Below are positions 56,558 through 64,000 of a stretch of DNA of 64,000 nucleotides, one piece after another (position 1 is the first letter of the stretch; every line of letters begins with the position of its first letter). The notes under the pieces were generated by a model. That model had not been told where the DNA came from. It searched no databases and worked only from the letters and a program-made list of their open reading frames with translations. The stretch is from an uncultured Clostridia bacterium (GTDB lineage: Bacteria > Bacillota > Clostridia > TANB77 > CAG-508). The translations under genes were made by a program, and so were the position numbers. The stretch covers positions 1 to 64,000 of the forward strand of contig CAKPQL010000006.1 in the NCBI GenBank assembly GCA_934178555.1, read 5' to 3'.

Positions 56558-59500
56558 AATTTATATCCCATACATTATATTGCTGTGTTACCTTTCTACT
56601 TGTAACATCTTGTCTTCCAGAATATGTTAAATCTACATTTTCCAGTGTAACTAATACACGCACTCCATATGCATATGCACGTCTGTAATATATTCTTTTA
56701 TTATAAGGATAATTAGCATATAAATATGTATTAGTTGTATATGCGGTTCCAAGATAATAATATGCATAATTATCTATTAATGACTCATACGGTGTATTAT
56801 ATACTTTTTGGAATGTTGTAGTAGTATATGTATCAGCTCCACTTACTCCCATATATTTTGTATACCAACTATCTAAATCACTCTTAGTTAATACTTTAGC
56901 TTTGGTTGCCTTTTGTGCTGTATTTACATATTCATTCCATGTTCTTGCTTTATATGAGCTTACTGTTGATGAAGTTGTATTACTATTTATATTTCCGGAT
57001 AATATGTATTCACTTATATATCCACTATTTGTTGCATTATTATGTCTATAAGTTTCTGGGCATCCTGCAGAAATAAGTGTTATTTTATTATTCGTTTGAT
57101 CTATATCAAATATTCTCCATCCGGAAGCTACTGGCTTATAACTTGTACTATATGGTGTTGCATTATCATTTCTACTTTGTCCTGCTGTGTATCCCATAAA
57201 AGTATAATTTGTAGTTGTAGGAGTTGAACTTCCTGTTGCTCCAATTGCAGAAATTTCAGATGATGTCCAAGTTCCAGCATCATAATTTACGAAATCTCCT
57301 ACAGATATTGTTGCTTTCCAATTTGCTGTATAAGTCCTGTTTCCTGTGCTACCTTTTGCTATTGTAACTGTTTTTTGTGGAGTACTTCCATTTGCTCCAG
57401 TCCAGCCTGTAAAAGTCATTCCATTTTTAGTTGGTTCATTTAACGTAAAGCTTGCTGTACTTACAGTATATGTTGCTGGATTAGTGTTTTCAGTTCCACC
57501 ATTTAAATTATATGTTATATTATAAACCGTTTCTTCCCATACAGCATAAAATGTTACCGAAGTTGCTGACGCTGTTATTGTATATGTATCTCCTGCCTCA
57601 TATGTAGCTTTTGTTGCAGTACTTGTAGTAGCCCATCCTTTAAATGTATAACCTGTTCTATTTGGAACTGATGAAGTAACTGTTGCTTTTGGGTTATTGA
57701 TAGTTGTTGTATAAGTATTTCTTCGTCTAGTAACAACTGAATTTGCTACTGTTCCACTACCACCATTTAAATCATATTTTATTGAGGCTTCCCTAGTGTA
57801 CAACCCATAATATGTTGTATTTGATGAAATTGATACTATATCTCCACTATATACAGTTGGTGTTGCCGTATTTGCTGTTTTGTTATCCCATCCCACCGCT
57901 GTCCATCCTGTATATATATTTTGTACTGGAACTTCTATTTTTGCTTTATCTATATCCTTTGTATCATATGAATTTATTCTTGACTCTCCAGTTAGTTGAG
58001 TTGTAGTTGTTGTTGTTCCTTTAATATCTTTAAATGTAGCTGTTATTGTCTTCTTATATATTCCATAATACGTATTATTTTCTATTAACTCTATTGTTTC
58101 TTTACCAGTATAAACAATGTCTCCTGTTGGTAATGTTGATTCTGTCCATCCTACTGCTGTATATCCTGAATATGTATTTACTGTATATACCGTTTTTGAT
58201 GGATTATATATGTCTGATATATTATATGAATTTGCACATCTGTATCCACTGCTTTTTCTTGTTGTTTTACTAGTTGTAGTGACTGTTTGACCTGATGAAT
58301 CTGTACCACTACTTGTAAGATAATCTATATAGGTTATAGTTATATTCTTTCTATATACTGCATAGTATGTTGCATCTTCTGTTACACCAGTTTTTTTATC
58401 TCCACTTGCCAATTCTTTTGCTGCATTTGCTTCTGTTTTAGTCGTCCATCCTACTACTTCCCAATCCGAATATGTACTTATTGTTGGTGTTGTTATTGTT
58501 GGGTTATTTATTGTAGCTATTCTATATGAATTTGCATTTCTTGTTCCAGTTAACTTTGTTTCTTGTCTTTGTATTCCATTATAATCTACAAATGTTAATG
58601 TTACATCTTGGCTATATCTTCCATAATACGTTACATTTGCTGTTATTTCAATTTTTTCTCCTTCTGTATATGCTACAACCGCGGTATTTGATGTTGTTTT
58701 AGCCCAACCTATTGGTACCCAGCCTGTATATGTGTTTTGTTCTGGCACTATTACTATTGTATTTGATACGTTTGTTACATCATATGAATTTCGATATCTA
58801 CATCCGTCAAGTGTTCTAGTTACCTGTTCTGTATCTTTATAATCTACAAATTTTGCAGTTAATGTTTTTGTTGCATATACTCCATAATATGTTTTATCTT
58901 CTATTAATTCTATTGTTTCTCCACCTGTATATACAATGTCTCCTGTTGGTAATGTTGATTCTGTCCATCCTATTGATACAAAACCTGAATATGTGTGTAA
59001 ACTAAATACTGTATTTGATGGAGTATATATGTCTGATATATTATATGAATTTATACATCTGAAGTCACTTCTTAATCTTGTTGTTTTGTTATTTGAAGTA
59101 ACTGCTTGACCTGATGAATCTGTAGTAGTTGTTGTATAGTAGTCTATAAATTTTATAGTTACTTTCTTTCTATATATTGCATAGTATGTTGCATCTTCTG
59201 TTACACCAGTTTTTTTATTTCCACTTGCCAATTCTTTTGTTGCATCTGCTTCTGTTTTAGTCGTCCATCCTACTACTTCCCAATCTGTATATGTACTTAT
59301 TGTCGGTGATGTTATTGTTGGGTTATTTATTGATGTTATCTTGTATGAATTTGCATTTCTTGTTCCAGTTACCTTTGTTTCTTGTCTTTGTGTTCCGTTA
59401 TAATCTACAAATGTTAATGTTACATCTTGGTTATATCTTCCATAATATGTTATATTTTTTGTTAGTGTTATTTCTTCTCCTCCTGTATATGTTACAGCTG

Positions 59501-61689
59501 CTGTATTTGTATTTGATGTAGTCCATCCTACTGCTTCCCAATCTGTATACTCATTTAATGTTGGTACTGTTATTGTTGCATCTGATACAACTGACACATC
59601 ATATGAATTTTTATATTTATATCCTTCTACTGTTCTAGTTGTTTCTTCTTCTCCATTATAATCTATAAATTTTGCTGTATAAGTTGTTGTTAAGTATACT
59701 CCATAATATGTTTTGCTTTCTATTGGATTTATTGTTTCTCCACCTGTGTAAACAATGTCTCCTGTTGGTGATGTTGATTCTGTCCATCCTACTGCTTCAT
59801 AGCTAGAATATGTATTTAGTTCAGGTACTCTAATACTTCCAACATATTCGTCTTCTATATTATATGAATTTACATATCTGCCTCCAAATCTTGTTGTTGT
59901 ACTTTGAGTTGATCCATCCATATCAATAAATCTTAAGTATACATCTTTATAATATCTTGCATAGTATGTTGCATCTTCTGTTACACCACTTATAGTGCCT
60001 CCGCTTCCCACTTCTCTTGCTGCATTTGCTGCCGTTTTAGTTGTCCATCCAGATACATACCAATTTGAATATTTCATTATTGTTGGTGAAGTTATTGTAG
60101 GGTTAGCTACTACGCTTATATCGTATGCATTTATATTTCTTGTTCCAGTTAACTTTGTTTCTTGTTTTTGTGTTCCGTTATAATCAATAAATGTTAATGT
60201 TACATCTTGGCTATATCTTCCATAATATGTTACATCATTTGCTATTGTTATTTCTTCTCCTCCTGTATATGTTACAGTTGCTATACTTGATGTTTCTGTT
60301 GTCCATCCTACTGCTTCCCAATCTGTATATACGTTTAATGTTGGTATTGTTATTGCCATATTAGATATTACACTTACATCATACGCATTTACCTTTCCTG
60401 TTGTATCTAACATTCTTGTAACTGCTACTGTTCCAAAAATATCTTTAAATGTTGCAGTTTTTATACCAGTATATACTCCATAATATGTTTTATTTTTAGT
60501 TAATTCTATTGTTTCTCCACCTTTATATACAATATCTCCTGTTGGTAATGTTGATTCTGTCCATCCTATTTTAGTCCAACCTGTGTATGTATTTTGTGTT
60601 GCTACTGTTACTGATGGGTTAGAAATTTCAGTTATATCATATGCATTTACGTTTCTTGTTCCAGTTACCTTTGTTTCTTGTTTTTGTGTTTCGTTATAAT
60701 CAATAAATGTTAATGTTACATCTTGGCTATATCTTCCATAATATATTGTGTTTTCTGTTATTTGGATAGTATCACCATCTGCAATTTCTACTTCTGCATT
60801 CACATCAGTTGAGCTTGTCCAACCTATTGGGGTCCAACCACTATATTCGCTTGGCGTTGGCACATTTATTGTAGCCTTTCCATCTTCTTGAATCTCTCCT
60901 TCAATACTATGTATTCCACTATAGTCCACAAATTTACATACTAAATATGATTTTTCTACCCATACTGCATATAACGTAGTGTCCTGATCATTTTTGAATA
61001 TTCCTTTTCTTTCATATTCAATTTCTGTTGCATCTTTACTAGTTGCCCATCCTTTAAAATTATATCCTGTTTTGCTTGGTATTTCTTCTGGTAATTCCAA
61101 ATCTACATTTTCTATTTTTTTCACTGCAGCTGGTGCATTTTCTCCTCCATTTGCATCAAATGATATTTCATATCTTTTTCTAGTATCTATTTTTATTTCT
61201 ATTTCTTTTGTTTCTACATATGGTTTTGAAATTTTTATTATAACTTTTATTATCTCTTCCGGATTTAATTGTAACCCAGCTTTTGGTACAGCTTGTATTG
61301 TTATTTGTTGTGCTTGTTTACTTCCGCCTTTTAGAATTCTATTTACATCTTCTTGTATTGTTATATCATAATTATCATTACTTGCTTCTACTGTATAATT
61401 TATATCTAGTTTTGTATATTTTTCTCCATCATAATTATTTACATCAATTATGGCTGTTATACCGTTCTTTTGTTATGTATTCTGTTTGTTGCGCTTGAGC
61501 AGAAAAATAATATTCTGCTGTTTTTACAGTTAGTACTATATCTTTATTTACTACATATTTTCCATATGAATTGATTTGTAGTATGGCTAATCCCATTAAT
61601 ACAAGCATAACAAATAACATAAGTACTTTTTTACTTATGCTGGCTATTGTATTTTGTTTTCTCTCTTTTGTTTTTAAATGCTTTGCCAT
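56556..61689 (-). CDS. Repeat-rich surface protein with Listeria-Bacteroides-type repeats, needs +1 shift at C61464
   Basis: 1710 aa after the shift. The basic start MAKHLKTKERKQ and membrane segment (about residues 21-42) are followed by YYFSAQAQQTEYITKE, where CGG is met at codon 76; the zero frame stops at 61444. Skipping C61464 gives KE-GITAIIDVNNYDGEKY and an unbroken frame to 56556. The body holds InlB/Listeria-Bacteroides repeats (KTGYNFKGWATS) and more than ten related units of the type VTLTFIDYNGTQ - EAVGWTT - EDATYYAVY. The C-terminal 200 residues contain GWRIFDIDQTNNKITLIS, resembling DUF6273. AGGAG lies 6 nt before the ATG at 61689. No sorting signal was recognised. Confidence 0.88.
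61462..61464 (-). other. CGG +1 frameshift site 7 (C61464 skipped)
   Basis: Coding strand GAA-CGG-TAT; the zero frame ends at 61444. Dropping C61464 gives GAA-GGT-ATA-ACA, that is E-G-I-T-A-I-I-D, and links the 75-residue export segment to 1635 further residues. Confidence 0.88.
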
Positions 61690-61939
61690 ACTTTTCTCCT
61701 TTGTATTTATATTAATTATAAATAAATTATAATATCTATTTTTAAAATTATCTATAGCACTATTTTAGCCTTTTTCTTTAACATATACGGATACTATATT
61801 TCAGCAGTTTATTACATTTTCTTTAAAATTTCGTTATTTTATATTACTATTTGCCATTTTCTTTAGGGAATACATACTTATAGCACAAATAAATAATTTC
61901 TTTAAAAACCTATTTTGATTTTTAATATACAAAAATAAA

Positions 61940-61967
61940 TGAACTTTAAGGACTACCCTAAAGTTCA
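61940..61967. repeat. Palindromic repeat family, copy 4
   Basis: 28-nt version, arms TGAACTTTAAGG / CCCTAAAGTTCA with one base missing on the right side. It sits between the start of one surface gene and the terminator of the next. Apart from this, 61690-61939 is plain AT-rich leader with one TTAGGGA motif. Confidence 0.7.
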
Positions 61968-61992
61968 AAAAAGGGCACATCTAAATGTGCCC
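61967..61992 (-). terminator. Rho-independent terminator of the right-edge surface gene
   Basis: On the minus strand: stem GGGCACAT / ATGTGCCC (8 bp), 4-nt loop, then TTTTTT. It lies 12 nt past the stop at 62005. Confidence 0.92.
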
Positions 61993-62004
61993 CAAACTGT
62001 TATA

Positions 62005-64000
62005 TTATTTTATTACTATTGTTTCATTTATAGGATATTGTTTTGTTTCATTATTTATTACTACTTCTATCTCCTCGTTTTCTAGTGCTTTTACAGTTTT
62101 ACTATTTATTACTAATTCAATTGTATCTGCACCTTCCATTTGGTTCTTATACTCATCTAAGTTTATTGTCTTATTTGATTTTCCTAATTTTTGTTTTCCT
62201 ATTAGTTTTTTGCCTTCTTTAGTTGTTACATATACTTCTACATTTGTTTTTGTAATTGTTGCTATTAATAGTAATAATAATCCTGTTACTATAATTCCTA
62301 TTATTGCTGGTAATACAACTTCCTTTAAATCACTTGTTTCTTCATTCTTGTCTTTTTCTCCAAGAGTTTGTGTTGCTTTCTTTACATTTACTTTAAATGT
62401 GTCTTTATATACTTCTCCATTCTCATCAATGTATGTTACAGTTACTTCTTGTACTCCAACTTTATTAGGATTAAATCCACTTATCATATCTTTAGTTATT
62501 TGAATTTCTTTTATCTTATTACCATCTTCATCAAATATATCCATTTTTATATTTGATAAATCTAATTCTTCTCCAACTGTAATTTCTGGAATATTAGGCA
62601 ATGTAATTGAAGATAATTTTATTTCTTCATACTGAGCTGTTATAATCATATCCATTTCGATTTTAGAAAAATCTTTATCCCAACCTACAAATTTATATCC
62701 TTTTCTTTTTGCTACTGTAGGTGGTGTTGCTTCTTCTCCCTGTTTTACTATTTCTCTTTTTAATAGTGTTCCATCATAATCTTTAAATACTACAATGTAT
62801 TCTACTTTGTTTATAACATTATTGTTGCTTCCATTATTTCCATTTGTATTATCTCCAGGTTTATTTTCTGGTTTATCACTTGGGTTTGCTGGTTTCTTGC
62901 CTACTATTACTGTAAATTGCGTTGTATATCCTTTATAGCTTATTGTTATTGTTTGTTGTCCTTCTTTATTTTTGTCATATCCCTTAACCATATCTAATGT
63001 TACTGGAGCTATTTGTGTTCCACTATCTTTTACAACTTTTATTGTTGCACCATCTACTATTAAATCTTCACCATATTTGTACTCAGTTTTTGTTGGATTC
63101 GTGTTCATAGATATATTATAAATATTATTTACTACTGTTACAGTAAATGTAGTTATTGCATCAAAGTATTTTACTGTTATTGTTTGTGTTCCTTCTTTGT
63201 TTGGATCGTATCCGCTTACCATTTGCATTGTTAATGGACTTCTAGCAAATGCTGTTCCACTTGCCATTAACCTTGCAACTTCTCCTCCTGTTACATCTAA
63301 TTCTTCACCAAACTTATATGTTAATTTACCTGGTAACATAGTCATTTTTATATTATCTGTTCTGTAATCTACTACTACTATTGGTAATGATGTTTCTAAT
63401 GTTTTTTCTACTACTTCTCCATCTACCACTTCCTCATAAATATATTTAATAGTTACTTCTTGTTGTCCTTTTTGGTATGGATCATATCCTGTTACTGTTA
63501 TAGATTCATCTGTCATTGGTATTATAGTTCCTTCAGTACTTCCTTTAGGTTTTACTATAATGCTTCCTCCAACTAAGTTTAACTCTTTACCATATTTAGT
63601 ATTTTCAGTTGGTAAAGTATTTATTTGTATTTCCATATTTTCATCTGGTTTAATTACGATTACATTAAATTTAACTGTAGCTACGTTTTCATCTTTTCTT
63701 GTTATTGTAACCTCTTTTAAACCTTCTGTACTTGTATCTAATGCAGATACTGTATATTTATCTTCTGTTAATGTTGTATCTTTCTTTGCTTCAGTTTCTT
63801 CACTTGCCATTACATCTCTTACAATTAATCCTGTTAAATCCAATGTTTCATTTATTTTATATACTTTTTTAGTTGGTTCTTTAACTATTTCAATTCCAGA
63901 AACGTAATCTTTTACATTTATTTTAAAACTTATTTCTTGTTCTTGATATTTAATTTTTGCAATTTGCTCTCCTAGCTTAGTTGTATCAGCAAATATATTA
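62005..64000 (-). CDS. Surface protein with bacterial Ig-like (Big_3-type) and InlB repeats, N-terminus beyond window
   Basis: The frame is open to the right edge, so the true start is outside. Repeats of about 75 residues carry YKYGEDLIVDGATIKV - MVKGYDKNKEGQQTITISY signatures (Big_3-type Ig folds), at least four visible. An Asn/Gly linker and one InlB-type repeat follow (YIVVFKDYDGTLLKREIV, KGYKFVGWDKDF), then a last Ig fold. A single membrane span comes near the end (VVLPAIIGIIVTGLLLLLIA) with a cytoplasmic tail of about 90 residues. So it is anchored by its C-terminal helix rather than by sortase. The tail VEVYVTTKEGKKLIGKQKLG may be a small beta fold. Confidence 0.85.
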   Translation of the reverse strand, partial: NIFADTTKLGEQIAKIKYQEQEISFKINVKDYVSGIEIVKEPTKKVYKINETLDLTGLIVRDVMASEETEAKKDTTLTEDKYTVSALDTSTEGLKEVTITRKDENVATVKFNVIVIKPDENMEIQINTLPTENTKYGKELNLVGGSIIVKPKGSTEGTIIPMTDESITVTGYDPYQKGQQEVTIKYIYEEVVDGEVVEKTLETSLPIVVVDYRTDNIKMTMLPGKLTYKFGEELDVTGGEVARLMASGTAFARSPLTMQMVSGYDPNKEGTQTITVKYFDAITTFTVTVVNNIYNISMNTNPTKTEYKYGEDLIVDGATIKVVKDSGTQIAPVTLDMVKGYDKNKEGQQTITISYKGYTTQFTVIVGKKPANPSDKPENKPGDNTNGNNGSNNNVINKVEYIVVFKDYDGTLLKREIVKQGEEATPPTVAKRKGYKFVGWDKDFSKIEMDMIITAQYEEIKLSSITLPNIPEITVGEELDLSNIKMDIFDEDGNKIKEIQITKDMISGFNPNKVGVQEVTVTYIDENGEVYKDTFKVNVKKATQTLGEKDKNEETSDLKEVVLPAIIGIIVTGLLLLLIATITKTNVEVYVTTKEGKKLIGKQKLGKSNKTINLDEYKNQMEGADTIELVINSKTVKALENEEIEVVINNETKQYPINETIVIK

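Noticed and set aside
520..61464. Explaining the seven frame breaks as sequencing or assembly indels
   Set aside because: Errors should ignore reading frame and sequence. All seven are an extra C exactly before the first G of a Gly codon, none falls in homopolymers, and none falls before GG in another frame. It is not excluded without reads, but it is the less likely view.
520..61464. Simple reassignment of CGG to another amino acid
   Set aside because: Reading CGG as any amino acid in the zero frame leads to stops within 2-19 codons and loses the conserved C-terminal parts. Only a change of frame restores them.

Overview
The window is AT-rich DNA from a spore-forming member of the Clostridia (Bacillota). 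The evidence is spore and germination genes (sleB-ypeB, a small acid-soluble spore protein, spoIIR, spmA-spmB), Gram-positive wall genes (murF, ddl, murA, a tagO-type transferase), strong AGGAGG ribosome binding sites and consensus SigA promoters. Very large repeat-rich surface proteins suggest an uncultured gut-type clostridium. The genus cannot be named from this sequence.

Layout. 1-4861 (-): a GLUG/SpaA surface protein running off the left edge. 5131-9780: a glycolipid-type glycosyltransferase (-), the germination pair sleB-ypeB (+), a spore DNA-binding protein (+) and tagO (-). 9943-13022 (+): murF, ddl, yqeK. 13261-16901: an unknown protein (-), then spoIIR, murA and walJ (+). 17163-21227 (-): a surface-fibre cluster (SipW-type peptidase, TasA/CalY-like subunit, anchored TasA-like protein, second SipW-type peptidase) followed by spmA-spmB. 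21526-25851 (+): a 1441-aa acyl-CoA dehydratase activase-type protein. 25912-30979 (-): a CAP-domain protein and a heterodimeric ABC exporter. 31117-31192 (+): tRNA-Lys(CUU). 31618-53298 (-): a single 7226-aa gene with six RCC1 propeller/Ig blocks, a long cadherin-like array, a dockerin-like segment, GLUG repeats and a C-terminal M23 peptidase. 53601-56390: an M14 wall peptidase (+), a GNAT acetyltransferase (-) and an EamA transporter (-). 56556-64000 (-): two more surface proteins with Listeria-Bacteroides-type and Ig-like repeats.

Main discovery. Six genes look broken, but every break has the same form. The frame arrives at an in-frame CGG followed by A or T. Skipping the C, so that GGA or GGT is read as glycine, restores the full-length family protein. 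There are seven such sites: C520, C5291, C5188, C17397, C17811, C54444 and C61464. Reading all genes by eye, I found no other in-frame CGG anywhere in roughly 19,000 codons, although CGT, CGC, CGA, AGA and AGG are used and CGG is common out of frame. This suggests that CGG is not an arginine codon here and instead acts as a general +1 frameshift signal (C skipped, GGN read as Gly). The codon before CGG differs at every site, so the signal appears to sit in the A site rather than in a slippery P-site codon. A frame-blind sequencing artefact would not fall only in front of Gly codons.

Secondary points are a four-copy family of short perfect or near-perfect palindromes at gene ends, a 111-nt foldable element with a GC-richer core in the fibre cluster, and a recent 1236-bp-period duplication in the GLUG protein.
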